Origin: Vagococcus allomyrinae
Lineage (GTDB): Bacteria; Bacillota; Bacilli; Lactobacillales; Vagococcaceae
Direction of reading: 5' to 3'
Length of the DNA stretch: 64,000 bases
Assembly (NCBI RefSeq): GCF_017829975.1
Contig: NZ_JAEEGA010000014.1
Location: 1 to 64,000 of the forward strand
The notes under the pieces were generated by a model, which was given only the letters and a program-made list of their open reading frames with translations, ran no database searches and had not been told where the DNA came from. The first letter of the stretch is position 1, and each line of letters begins with the position of its first letter. This document shows positions 36,382-44,860 of the stretch, piece by piece. Both the position numbers and the translations under genes were made by a program.

Positions 36382-37044
36382 ATGAGCTACAACATTTTAT
36401 TAGTAGAAGATGAAAAAGAAATTCGCCGCGCGATGACCAATTTTTTGCGACGGGAGGATTATCATGTCGTCGCTGTAGAGACAGGTGAAGAGGCATTGCG
36501 CGAGTATACGAAGACTGATTTTCACTTGGTTCTATTGGATATGATGTTGCCGGGGATTGGCGGGGAAGAGGTCTTGGAATGGATTCGTCGTAAGTCGGAT
36601 GTGCCGATTTTGATTATCAGCGCCTTAAACGATGAGCTGATTCAATTAGACGCATTTGAGCAAAGTGTGGACGACTATGTTGTCAAACCTTTTTCCATGA
36701 ATATTTTGGTTCATAAGATTGCTTCGCTACTGAGACGTGTTTATGAGAAACAAAAAAAAGAAATTATCTATCACGATCTAAGATTGTTAGTTAATAATTA
36801 TGAAGTCTATTACCAAGAGCAGACGATAGAGTTAACAGTTAAAGAATTTGAAATTTTGCAAACCATGTTGTTAAACAGCGGTAAAGTCTATTCGCGTGAA
36901 GAATTGTTGACGGTAGTTTGGGGTTATGACTATTTTGGCGACAGTCGTAATATTGATGTACACATCAAAAACATTCGCAAAAAATTGCCCTTTGATTGCA
37001 TCAAAACCGTTAAAGGCATCGGTTATAAGGTGGACCGCTTATGA
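36382..37044 (+). CDS. OmpR-family response regulator (VncR-like context)
   Basis: 220 residues. Receiver with LVEDEKEIRR, the phosphorylated Asp in LVLLDMMLPGIGG near 53 and Lys in DYVVKPFSMNILV near 103. The DNA-binding winged helix (about 125-218) ends VKGIGYKVDRL. AAAGGAG precedes the ATG. It overlaps the kinase gene by four bases. The gene order ABC, PASTA, regulator, kinase suggests that it controls the preceding transporter, as VncRS is placed next to Vex in pneumococcus. Confidence 0.93.
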   Translation: MSYNILLVEDEKEIRRAMTNFLRREDYHVVAVETGEEALREYTKTDFHLVLLDMMLPGIGGEEVLEWIRRKSDVPILIISALNDELIQLDAFEQSVDDYVVKPFSMNILVHKIASLLRRVYEKQKKEIIYHDLRLLVNNYEVYYQEQTIELTVKEFEILQTMLLNSGKVYSREELLTVVWGYDYFGDSRNIDVHIKNIRKKLPFDCIKTVKGIGYKVDRL

Positions 37045-38513
37045 GTATCAACCTCAAGGAAATGGTGAGAGAGCGAATAAAAAAAACCTCACTTTACTGG
37101 AAAACTTGGGTGATAACAGCTGTCACTATTTTAATCACCATCGGTTTGTTTTTCCTGATTTTTTCACTGTTTGCCACCCGTTTTTTAGAAAACAATCAAC
37201 AGAAAAAATTTGATCAAACTAGCCAGTTGATTTTTAGAAGTGTAGAGACCGAGGGCATCAATCAAAAGGTGTTAGATAACTATATGATCGCAGGTTACAA
37301 TGTCTTTATCAGTTATAATGAACAGCTCATCTATCCAGAGTATGCTGAAATTTCGTTTAATTCAGCGATTCAAAGCTCGGAATTAGATGAAGGGCAAGAA
37401 GCAGCTGAGATTGGTGATACCGTGATGATTGAGCCCCAAATAGACGGTAATATCGATCAAATAGAGACGGTTGGTCTATTTCAGACGATTCCCTTAATGA
37501 ACCAGCAGACCATCGCTTATCAAGGAATTCCTTATTTGGTGGAGATCATGTATCCGGCAACTGTCAATCAAGAGGAGATCAAAGGTGTTTTTTATTCGAT
37601 TATTCCTTACTTTATTGTGATTGGTTTGCTAGTGTCTTCAGTCATTTCGGTTATTTATGCTCGTTATTTTTCGCGAAAGATTACTCGTTTGAATCGAACC
37701 GTTCACAGTATGTCAACAAGTTCTGAGCCGATGACTTATGAAGCAATGCCAGGTGATGAGTTGCAAGATTTGGAAAATAGTGTCCATCACATGTACCAAG
37801 AATTACAATTTACCTTACAGAAATTGAATCAAGAGATGAGCACTGTTAAACGGTTAGAAGAAGATCGCCAAGTCTTTATGCGTGGCGCAACTCATGAATT
37901 AAAAACACCGATCATGGCCATGACAACGATGTTGGAGGGCATGATGGCCCAAGTTGAAGGTTACGAAGATCACGACCATTATTTGCAAGCCTGTTACACT
38001 CGCTTACAGAGCATGAGCCGCTTAGTCAATGAGATGCTGGAAGTCTCACGAATAGAATCGGTGATGTTTTCAGGTCAAATGGAGTTGAAAAAAGCCACTG
38101 AAGAAGTGATCGAAATTTATTCTTATATGTTGGAAGACAAGGAAATCCAGCTTGAAACAAGGCATTTAACGAGTGGCTTAGTGCATATTCCCAAGCGTAA
38201 CCTCCAAAAGGTCTTGTCGAACTTAGTTGGAAATGCTGTCAAATACACACCTACTCAAGGAAAGTTGGTGATAGTGTCCAATGATCAGGAATGGCAAATT
38301 CGCAATCAGGTTAAAAATGTCCAACAGTTGAAAGAAGCCAATATTTTTGCACCTTTTGTCAGTTTTGAAACAGAATGCAACAGTGAATTTGAAAAAAGTC
38401 ATGGATTAGGACTCTATATCGTGGACACTATTTTAACACAGTACGGCTATCATTATAGCTGGGAAGTGAATGAAGTGACAGGGGAATTCATTTTTAGAAT
38501 AAAACTTAATTAA
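37041..38513 (+). CDS. Sensor histidine kinase with degenerate G1 box
   Basis: 490 residues. Two membrane helices (about 20-45 and 185-207) enclose a ~140-residue outside sensor. A HAMP-like linker (about 208-265) and coiled coil follow. HisKA has the His in GATHELKTPIMAM near 287. The ATPase domain has the N box NLVGNAVKYTP near 392 and the G2 box SHGLGLYIV near 454. The DxGxG G1 motif is missing: IRNQVKNVQQ stands in its place. Some VanS/VncS-type kinases show the same replacement, so activity is still expected. Last gene of the operon, with a terminator following. Confidence 0.92.
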   Translation: MSINLKEMVRERIKKTSLYWKTWVITAVTILITIGLFFLIFSLFATRFLENNQQKKFDQTSQLIFRSVETEGINQKVLDNYMIAGYNVFISYNEQLIYPEYAEISFNSAIQSSELDEGQEAAEIGDTVMIEPQIDGNIDQIETVGLFQTIPLMNQQTIAYQGIPYLVEIMYPATVNQEEIKGVFYSIIPYFIVIGLLVSSVISVIYARYFSRKITRLNRTVHSMSTSSEPMTYEAMPGDELQDLENSVHHMYQELQFTLQKLNQEMSTVKRLEEDRQVFMRGATHELKTPIMAMTTMLEGMMAQVEGYEDHDHYLQACYTRLQSMSRLVNEMLEVSRIESVMFSGQMELKKATEEVIEIYSYMLEDKEIQLETRHLTSGLVHIPKRNLQKVLSNLVGNAVKYTPTQGKLVIVSNDQEWQIRNQVKNVQQLKEANIFAPFVSFETECNSEFEKSHGLGLYIVDTILTQYGYHYSWEVNEVTGEFIFRIKLN

Positions 38514-38519
38514 TCAAAG

Positions 38520-38570
38520 AACATCAAGGGATTGCCTTGCTATCAGCAAGGTTTTGACTTTGATGTTTTT
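38520..38570 (+). terminator. Terminator of the ABC-PASTA-two-component operon
   Basis: ACATCAA pairs with TTTGATGT enclosing an inner GCCTTGCT/AGCAAGG stem and is followed by TTTTT. Confidence 0.85.
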
Positions 38571-38696
38571 CCATTAGTTCTTAAATTAGGGGGGCATGGT
38601 AAATTTAATTAACAAAACAAGTCGATTTTATGATAAACTAGTCTTGATTTGTAATCTCAAAAATTCGAAAAATTAAAATAGGAATGTGATAAAAAC

Positions 38697-40244
38697 ATGG
38701 AAAAAGGAAAAAAATGTCCCAATTGTGGCTATGTCTCCACGAAAAATGAAGAATACTGTCCTAACTGCGACCGTTTTGAACCAACATTTGAAGATTTTAC
38801 GAAAGAGCTAACGTCTGAGAACGTTGTCGAAAGACCCGTAGAAGTGCCAGTCGACGAACCTACGATTGAAAAAGAGTCTGAGACACCTGTCGCGATTGAA
38901 CCAGAAATTGTTGAAGAGCAACCGACTGAAGCAGAGGAAGCAAGTGTCGAATCTGTGAGTGAACCTGTGGATGAGCCAGTAGCTGTTGAGCCAACAGAGC
39001 CTCAGATTGAAAAATTTGCAGCTAAAGAAGTCATTCCGGAAGACCCTTATGCGGTCAAAACGGATCCGGTATCAAGTGAGAGTGTTGTGCCTAAAAAAGA
39101 GTCAGCACCATCATCATTTAAGGAAAGTGAGCCGACAGTTCCAAAGAAAAACTATAACAAGTTAATTGGGATTGTTGTGATAGCAGCTCTTGTGATTGGT
39201 GGTAGTATCTTTGGTTTTACCAAGTATCAGGCAAAAAAAGAGGCCGATCAAATTGCAGCAGTGAAAAAAGAAGCGGCCTTACTTGAAAATGATCTGAATA
39301 AATTGTATTTCAATGAGGAGAAGGTATTCTTAAGTGAGACATTTACAGAAGACAGTTTGCAAGATTTAGAGAGTCAAATAGCAGAGTTTAAAGAAGCTAA
39401 GTATGTGACAGAGTTAAAACCCGTTGTAGCTGATTTAAGAAACCGTGGTGACTTATTGTTATCCGTTAATAATTTGTTCAAAGAGCCGCTGATCAAAGGC
39501 GACAAATTAGTTGAGGGTAGCGTGTTAAAACAAGCTGAAGCAACCGTTCCTAAAGGAATTGACAAACCAGCTGATAAATTTGAAGAATTAATCAATAAAG
39601 GCTTAAAAGTAGCAAGTGACCAAGTCGCTGCTAATAAAAAGGCGAAAGAGCTAATGGCGAAGGTTTATGGGGAGGAAGCTAAGAAGGAAGCGACCCGCGC
39701 TCAATATGACGAAGCCAAAGCAGCTGTTAAAACGTTAAAAGATAGCTCGCTACAACAAGATTATGACACAAAATTAGCCAAAGTAGATACGTTAATCGTG
39801 GCAGAGGAGAAAAAAGAAGCTCAGCGTAAGGCTGATGAAAAAGCTGCTGCTATCGCGCAAGCAGAAGCCAGCTTAGCAGCTCAACCGCAAGTGCCACAAA
39901 CTACTACGCCACCAGTTGCCTCAACTTCTAATAATGGTCAGTGGACTTACCGTACGGGAATCGCACTGCCAAACGAAAGCACAGGTACTACCTACGGTGA
40001 TTGGTCTTGGGGTGAAGGAATTCAAGCGAAAGTCATTAATGAATGTCTCAAACGTGGATATATCATCGAAGGTGGGTATGAACTACGTCAACGGATTATC
40101 ATTAATGGAGAAGCGTATTATGACTTATTTGCAACAAGTACCCAATCTTCACTACTAAAAGGTCGTTCAGACTCTGAATTGCCAATCTATTTAGTGACAA
40201 TTAACGCTAAAACAGGTTGGTTCAAGGGTGAAGGTCCAAATTAA
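38697..40244 (+). CDS. mapZ: MapZ-like cell-division site protein with N-terminal zinc ribbon
   Basis: 515 residues. The N terminus (1-25) is a zinc ribbon, CPNCGY then CPNCDR. It is followed by a long acidic Pro/Glu/Val-rich cytoplasmic stretch (about 30-150), a membrane helix (about 155-177), a helical, coiled-coil outside part (about 178-390) and a Ser/Thr/Pro linker. The C-terminal ~100 residues (DWSWGEGIQAKVINECLKRG, later YLVTINAKTGWFKG) match the C-terminal peptidoglycan-binding domain of MapZ/LocZ. In streptococci MapZ forms rings at the future division site and positions FtsZ, and is phosphorylated by the PASTA kinase StkP. The zinc ribbon differs from the pneumococcal N terminus and makes orthology less certain. 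Confidence 0.75.
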   Translation: MEKGKKCPNCGYVSTKNEEYCPNCDRFEPTFEDFTKELTSENVVERPVEVPVDEPTIEKESETPVAIEPEIVEEQPTEAEEASVESVSEPVDEPVAVEPTEPQIEKFAAKEVIPEDPYAVKTDPVSSESVVPKKESAPSSFKESEPTVPKKNYNKLIGIVVIAALVIGGSIFGFTKYQAKKEADQIAAVKKEAALLENDLNKLYFNEEKVFLSETFTEDSLQDLESQIAEFKEAKYVTELKPVVADLRNRGDLLLSVNNLFKEPLIKGDKLVEGSVLKQAEATVPKGIDKPADKFEELINKGLKVASDQVAANKKAKELMAKVYGEEAKKEATRAQYDEAKAAVKTLKDSSLQQDYDTKLAKVDTLIVAEEKKEAQRKADEKAAAIAQAEASLAAQPQVPQTTTPPVASTSNNGQWTYRTGIALPNESTGTTYGDWSWGEGIQAKVINECLKRGYIIEGGYELRQRIIINGEAYYDLFATSTQSSLLKGRSDSELPIYLVTINAKTGWFKGEGPN

Positions 40245-40249
40245 CCAGC

Positions 40250-40280
40250 AACCTCACTGTTTAAAAGCAGTGAGGTTTTT
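40250..40280 (+). terminator. Terminator after the mapZ-like gene
   Basis: AACCTCACTG (40250-40259) pairs exactly with CAGTGAGGTT (40268-40277) and is followed by TTT. Confidence 0.9.
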
Positions 40281-40340
40281 AGTGTAGAACATTGGAAAGG
40301 GTCTGCTAGAGATAGACAAAATGAAGTGAGGGATGGTTTG

Positions 40341-40727
40341 ATGATTTATTTGAAAAGAGTTTATGCTGAGGCGATGGCAACAGATGGTTATCGCGTTTTG
40401 ATTGATCGCTTGTGGCCTCGTGGAGTCAAAAAGGAAATGGCTAAAATTGACTATTGGGCAAAAGAGCTTACACCAAGTACTGACTTACGTAAGTGGTACC
40501 ATCAATTTCCAGAGCAGCGGAGCGAGTTTGCTCGTCGCTACCAGCGAGAATTAATCGCTCTTCCCGAGGCCCAGCACTTACTTCATGACTTGGCAGAACG
40601 AAGTCATGGGGAAACCATCACCTTTGTCTATGCTGCCAAGGATCAAGTTAATAATCATGGTGTCATATTGATGGAGTGGATTGCCTCTCGATTTAAGGGG
40701 GAAGTCGATTTATCGACAAACCAATAA
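40341..40727 (+). CDS. DUF488-family protein
   Basis: 128 residues. VLIDRLWPRGVKKE near 20, WAKELTPSTDLRKWYHQFP near 40 and FVYAAKDQVNNHGVIL near 93 are the signatures of the short DUF488 (YeaO-like) group. Function is not established. The start at 40341 has GAGGG eight bases upstream. A longer TTG/GTG frame from 40326 covers this site and is rejected. Probably a single gene. Confidence 0.9.
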   Translation: MIYLKRVYAEAMATDGYRVLIDRLWPRGVKKEMAKIDYWAKELTPSTDLRKWYHQFPEQRSEFARRYQRELIALPEAQHLLHDLAERSHGETITFVYAAKDQVNNHGVILMEWIASRFKGEVDLSTNQ

Positions 40728-40871
40728 ATTGCTGATGTCATAGCCCCACTTTGCTGAAATAGTAGTTATCTTTGAACGACTGGTTAAATTTATCTAAATG
40801 TTCTCCTCCGTAAGAGAAAAAATTAACCATTTACGTTAAAATAAGCAGATACTAGCAAAGAGGTGAAGAGG

Positions 40872-41369
40872 ATGATAAGAGAGATGATCGCAAGTGACAT
40901 CCAGGATTTTCCGTTATTATTTGCTGATCAAGGGTGGGAAAAGCCGGTTGATATTTTTCAGATGTATTATGATGAACAACAAAAGCAACAGCGTATCGTG
41001 CTGGTTGCAATGGACAATCATGGGTTGATTGGCTATGTAACCGTTGTACCAAGCGCCAAAGCCGGCCCTTTTTTTGGATTACCTGAGATTAAAGATTTTA
41101 ACGTGTTAGAAAAATACCAAGGTTTGGGCTATGGGCGCGCTTTATTAGCGGCAGCCGAAACTCAAATTGCTAGAATGAGTGATGTAGCAACGATTGGGGT
41201 TGGACTACATAGCGGTTATGGCGCTGCTCAGATGATGTACATTCGCTCAGGTTATGTGCCAGATGGTGGTGGAGTATGGTATCGAGATCAGTTGTTGGGA
41301 CAAAATCAACCTTGTCTCAATGATGATGACCTGGTTTTGTATTTTAGCAAGAATTTAAGACTTAAATAA
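40872..41369 (+). CDS. GNAT-family N-acetyltransferase
   Basis: 165 residues. The acetyl-CoA site is in KYQGLGYGRALLAAAE near 85-100. SGYGAAQMMYIRSGYVPDGG near 115-135 forms the C-terminal beta-bulge region. The substrate is unknown. AAAGAGG lies before the chosen ATG; an in-frame GTG nine bases earlier lies too near that site. It is followed by a structured intergenic region. Confidence 0.88.
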   Translation: MIREMIASDIQDFPLLFADQGWEKPVDIFQMYYDEQQKQQRIVLVAMDNHGLIGYVTVVPSAKAGPFFGLPEIKDFNVLEKYQGLGYGRALLAAAETQIARMSDVATIGVGLHSGYGAAQMMYIRSGYVPDGGGVWYRDQLLGQNQPCLNDDDLVLYFSKNLRLK

Positions 41370-41396
41370 TCGATATATACATCATGTTAATTAATC

Positions 41397-41515
41397 AAAC
41401 AGATAGTTCCATGGGATAATGCGCATAATCATCCGCCAAGAGTGGTACTTTCAGCTTTTTTCTGGCTGTAAGTTTAACAGTAAAGGATGATTATTTAATG
41501 GGAACTATATAGTTT
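41397..41515 (+). repeat. Nested 119-bp inverted-repeat structure, possible regulatory RNA
   Basis: Outer arms: 41397-41410 (AAACAGATAGTTCC) with 41501-41515. Middle arms: 41425-41434 (ATAATCATCC) with 41485-41494, exact. Inner arms: ACTTTCAGC with GCTGTAAGT near 41448-41473, one mismatch. There is no long T-run after the outer arm. It sits 30 bp before the GTG start of the HD-domain gene and just upstream of its ribosome-binding site. It matches no RNA family known to me. Confidence 0.65.
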
Positions 41516-41545
41516 GAAAAGTTAGAAAAATTTAGGAGTGAGAAC

Positions 41546-42151
41546 GTGAAAGAAATAAAGGCGTATCTGACCACTGATGTAACAGGGGATTTGAAACAAG
41601 ATATAACTGAATTACTGGTGGCTTATCAATATTCAAATGTTGCGAGCCATTCAATTCAAGTAGCGGAAGAAGCCGAACGTTTATGTATTCGATATGGCTT
41701 ACCAAAGGAGTGGGGATATACTGCCGGTTTACTTCACGATATCAGTGTTATTATCCCAAATGAAGAACGAGTAGCTTTGTGTCAATCTTATCAGATGGTC
41801 GTATGTGAGGCAGAAAAAAAAATACCAATGATTTTACACCAACGCTTGTCTAAGCTCATGGCTGTCGAATGTTTTCAGATCGAGAATAAGGAGATTACTG
41901 GGGCTATTGAATGCCACACGACATTAAGAGCGAACCCTACTACTTTGGATTTAATTTTATTTATTGCCGATAAAATCCAATGGGACCAAGCGGATAGCCC
42001 ACCTTATTTAGCTGGTTTGTTGCTTGCGTTGGAAACGTCTTTAGAGAGTGCCGCATTGTATTTCATAAACTGGATGTTTGCTCAAGGCGTGCTAGTCAAA
42101 CATACTTGGGCAGTGGAAGCCCAATTATGGTTAGAGCACAAATTTGTTTAA
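41546..42151 (+). CDS. HD-domain phosphohydrolase, YqeK-like
   Basis: 201 residues. The HD motif set is SHSIQVAEEAERL near 36, AGLLHDISVII near 62, ECHTTLRANP near 129 and the following DKIQWDQ with Asp near 150. This matches the YqeK group, which hydrolyses diadenosine tetraphosphate symmetrically. YqeK is usually encoded next to nadD; here it stands alone and may be a paralogue with another nucleotide substrate. The start is GTG, with AGGAG seven bases upstream. The mRNA leader contains the nested inverted repeat at 41397-41515. Confidence 0.82.
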   Translation: MKEIKAYLTTDVTGDLKQDITELLVAYQYSNVASHSIQVAEEAERLCIRYGLPKEWGYTAGLLHDISVIIPNEERVALCQSYQMVVCEAEKKIPMILHQRLSKLMAVECFQIENKEITGAIECHTTLRANPTTLDLILFIADKIQWDQADSPPYLAGLLLALETSLESAALYFINWMFAQGVLVKHTWAVEAQLWLEHKFV

Positions 42152-42179
42152 AACAGTGGCTTTTGCGACTGTTTTTTTT
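42151..42179 (+). terminator. Terminator after the HD-domain gene
   Basis: AAACAGT pairs with ACTGTTT around a GC-closed loop and is followed by T5. It starts at the stop codon. Confidence 0.8.
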
Positions 42180-42262
42180 GCTTTTCGCTTTAAATAAGAT
42201 GATTTTTTTGTTGTTTTAAAGTATACTTACATAGGAAGAAAATGAAAGTGAAGGATTGGGAA

Positions 42263-42832
42263 ATGGCTCAGTTATTTTTTAAATACGGCGCAATGAACAG
42301 TGGAAAAACCATTGAGATCTTAAAAGTTGCCCATAACTATGAAGAACAAAATAAGCGTGTGGTCTTAATGACTAGTGGCGTAGATACCCGTGATGGCATC
42401 GGCAAAGTTTCTAGTCGAATTGGTTTGTCTCGAGAAGCAACAGCGATTTTTAGCGAGACAGACGTCTATCAATTTATTAAGGAACTTGATTTTAAACCCT
42501 ATTGTGTTTTAATTGATGAATCACAATTTTTGGAAAAACACCATGTGATTCAGTTTGCGCGAATCGTAGATGAATTAGATATTCCAGTCATGGCATTTGG
42601 CCTTAAAAATGATTTTCGCAATGAATTATTTGAGGGATCTAAATACTTGTTATTGTACGCAGACAAACTTGAAGAATTAAAAACCATTTGCTGGTTTTGT
42701 CATCGCAAGGCAATTATGAACTTGCGTTTATTGGATGGGAAACCGACGTATACCGGAGACCAAATCCAAATTGGTGGCAATGAGTCATATTACCCTGTTT
42801 GCCGTAAGCATTATGTGGCGCCGCCGTTGTAG
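42263..42832 (+). CDS. tdk: Thymidine kinase
   Basis: 189 residues, type II tetrameric thymidine kinase of nucleoside salvage. P loop GAMNSGKT near 11, Walker B region VLIDESQFL near 86, a zinc site with CWFCHRK near 145 and CRKHY near 182, and the lasso-loop [14 protein letters not shown] that holds thymidine. The start MAQLFFKYG is standard for the family and has AAGGA about seven bases upstream. An alternative in-frame ATG at 42242 would add seven residues and has TAGGAAG in front of it. It precedes prfA as in many Firmicutes. Confidence 0.95.
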   Translation: MAQLFFKYGAMNSGKTIEILKVAHNYEEQNKRVVLMTSGVDTRDGIGKVSSRIGLSREATAIFSETDVYQFIKELDFKPYCVLIDESQFLEKHHVIQFARIVDELDIPVMAFGLKNDFRNELFEGSKYLLLYADKLEELKTICWFCHRKAIMNLRLLDGKPTYTGDQIQIGGNESYYPVCRKHYVAPPL

Positions 42833-42948
42833 CGAAGCAACAGGTCATTAGAAGCAACACTACACTTATGTTTCGATCAGGTCACTCGCTAGATGCTAGA
42901 GCATTCAGAAAGTGAACGTCGGATCATAAGGGAAAAAGGAGAGTAATT

Positions 42949-44022
42949 ATGTACGATCAACTACAATCAATTGAAAATCGTTATGAAGAGCTAGGCGAGT
43001 TGCTGAGCGATCCAACCGTCGTTTCTGACACGAAGCGTTTTATGGAGCTGTCGAAAGAAGAGGCGAGCACTCGTGAGATGGTAGCCGTTTACCGTCGTTA
43101 TAAAGAGGTGGTTGCCGGAATTGCTGAGACAGAGGAATTATTGGGCGAGAAGCTCGATGCTGATATGCAAGAAATGGCTAAGGAAGAGTTATCTGATTTA
43201 AAGAAAGAAAAAGAAGAAATCGAAGAACACATTAAAGTGTTGTTAATTCCTAAAGATCCTAATGACGACAAAAATATCATTATGGAAATTCGCGGTGCCG
43301 CAGGTGGCGATGAAGCAGCTTTATTTGCTGGCGATCTTTTTGAGATGTATCAAAGTTATGCTTCATCTCAAGGCTGGAAATTTGAAGTATTAGAGGCTAA
43401 TATTACCGGAATTGGTGGCTATAAAGAAGTAATTGCCATGATTACTGGCGAAAATGTCTTTTCTAAATTAAAATATGAAAGTGGGGCTCATCGCGTTCAG
43501 CGGGTCCCTTCAACAGAATCGCAAGGACGTGTTCACACCTCTACGGCAACGGTTGTTGTTTTACCAGAAGCGGAAGAAGTAGAATTAGAATTGGCTGATA
43601 AAGATATTCGGGTTGATATTTATCATGCAAGTGGCGCAGGTGGTCAGCATGTCAACAAAACCGCTTCTGCTGTTCGTTTGACCCATTTACCAACCGGAAT
43701 TGCAGTCGCTATGCAAGATCAGCGCTCTCAATTACAAAACCGTGAAAAAGCGATGCAAATTTTGCGAGCGCGAGTTTACGATCAAATGCGCCAAGAATCG
43801 CAAGATGAATACGATGCAAGTCGTAAATCAGCAGTTGGAACAGGGGATCGTTCTGAACGGATTCGGACCTATAATTTCCCTCAAAATCGAGTAACGGATC
43901 ATCGTATCGGTTTGACTATTCAAAAATTAGATCGAATTTTATCAGGAGATTTAGATGAAATAGTTGATGCGTTAATCATTTATGATCAAACAGCCAAATT
44001 GGAAGAGATGCAAAATGGCTAA
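42949..44022 (+). CDS. prfA: Peptide chain release factor 1
   Basis: 357 residues. It reads UAA and UAG in the ribosomal A site and triggers peptide release. The GGQ motif is in [15 protein letters not shown] near 230. The codon-recognition region contains REKAMQIL and the domain 2/4 stretch with [14 protein letters not shown] near 183. Length is normal. AAAGGAG precedes the ATG. It overlaps prmC, which methylates the GGQ glutamine, by eight bases. Confidence 0.97.
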   Translation: MYDQLQSIENRYEELGELLSDPTVVSDTKRFMELSKEEASTREMVAVYRRYKEVVAGIAETEELLGEKLDADMQEMAKEELSDLKKEKEEIEEHIKVLLIPKDPNDDKNIIMEIRGAAGGDEAALFAGDLFEMYQSYASSQGWKFEVLEANITGIGGYKEVIAMITGENVFSKLKYESGAHRVQRVPSTESQGRVHTSTATVVVLPEAEEVELELADKDIRVDIYHASGAGGQHVNKTASAVRLTHLPTGIAVAMQDQRSQLQNREKAMQILRARVYDQMRQESQDEYDASRKSAVGTGDRSERIRTYNFPQNRVTDHRIGLTIQKLDRILSGDLDEIVDALIIYDQTAKLEEMQNG

Positions 44023-44860
44023 TTCTCATAAGCGCTATTTTGAAGTCCTTAACTGGGCTTCTTCTTTTTTAGATACTCATCAGAAAGAACCATATATTGC
44101 TGAGTATTTAATTTTGGAAAGAAATTTTTGGACAAAGACAGACTTGCTTGGTCATTATCGGCAAGTGATGCCGATATCTGAAATAACGCAATTGGAAGCG
44201 GATCTGGAATTAGTTTTGCAAGATATCCCGCCTCAATATATCATTGGTTCTTGTCAGTTCTATGGCCAACGTTTTAAAGTCACGGCTGACACACTAATTC
44301 CGCGACCGGAAACAGAAGAACTGGTTCAATTATGTCTACAGGGCAATGAGTCGAGTAAAGCTCTGAAAGTAATCGATGTGGGCACTGGAACTGGAGCGAT
44401 TGCTCTCAGCTTAAAAAAACAAGCCCCTAATTGGCAAGTAACGGCAGTTGACATCTCAGACAAAGCCTTAGCTGTCGCCGAAGAAAACGGGGAGCGGCTG
44501 GCCCTAGATTGCCGTTTTCTAAAAAGCGATTTGTTGACAGCGGTGATCTCAGAACAGTTTGATGTGATCATATCAAATCCACCCTATATAGGACCTGATG
44601 AGTGGCAAGAGATGGACGTCAGTGTTCGTACGTATGAACCAAAATTAGCCTTGTTTGCCGAAAAAGAAGGGTTAGCTCTCTATATGAGGTTAGCTAAAGA
44701 GGCAAAAACTGTTATTAAACCAACGGGTAAAATCTACTTGGAGATTGGTTACCGTCAGGGAGAAGCCGTTAAACAGATATTTAAAGAGGCTTTCCCAACT
44801 AAAAAAGTTGTTGTTCATCAAGATTTAACGGGTCACGATCGCATGATTGAAGTCTGTTGA
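44015..44860 (+). CDS. prmC: Release-factor glutamine methyltransferase
   Basis: 281 residues. An N-terminal helical domain is followed by a SAM methyltransferase: [15 protein letters not shown] near 119 binds SAM and [10 protein letters not shown] near 185 holds the glutamine. It methylates the GGQ glutamine of RF1 and RF2. The start at 44015 overlaps the prfA stop. The longer frame from 43982 lies wholly inside prfA and is less likely. The gene end overlaps the first element of a DnaA-box cluster. Confidence 0.95.
   Translation: MANSHKRYFEVLNWASSFLDTHQKEPYIAEYLILERNFWTKTDLLGHYRQVMPISEITQLEADLELVLQDIPPQYIIGSCQFYGQRFKVTADTLIPRPETEELVQLCLQGNESSKALKVIDVGTGTGAIALSLKKQAPNWQVTAVDISDKALAVAEENGERLALDCRFLKSDLLTAVISEQFDVIISNPPYIGPDEWQEMDVSVRTYEPKLALFAEKEGLALYMRLAKEAKTVIKPTGKIYLEIGYRQGEAVKQIFKEAFPTKKVVVHQDLTGHDRMIEVC

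Noticed and set aside
36926-37213. 95-residue plus-strand frame across the response regulator/kinase junction
   Set aside because: It is out of frame with both well-supported genes and has no ribosome-binding site.
41435-41460. A GAGTGGTAC stretch inside the nested repeat that looks like a T-box core
   Set aside because: No stem I, no antiterminator/terminator pair with T-run and no amino-acid gene downstream.
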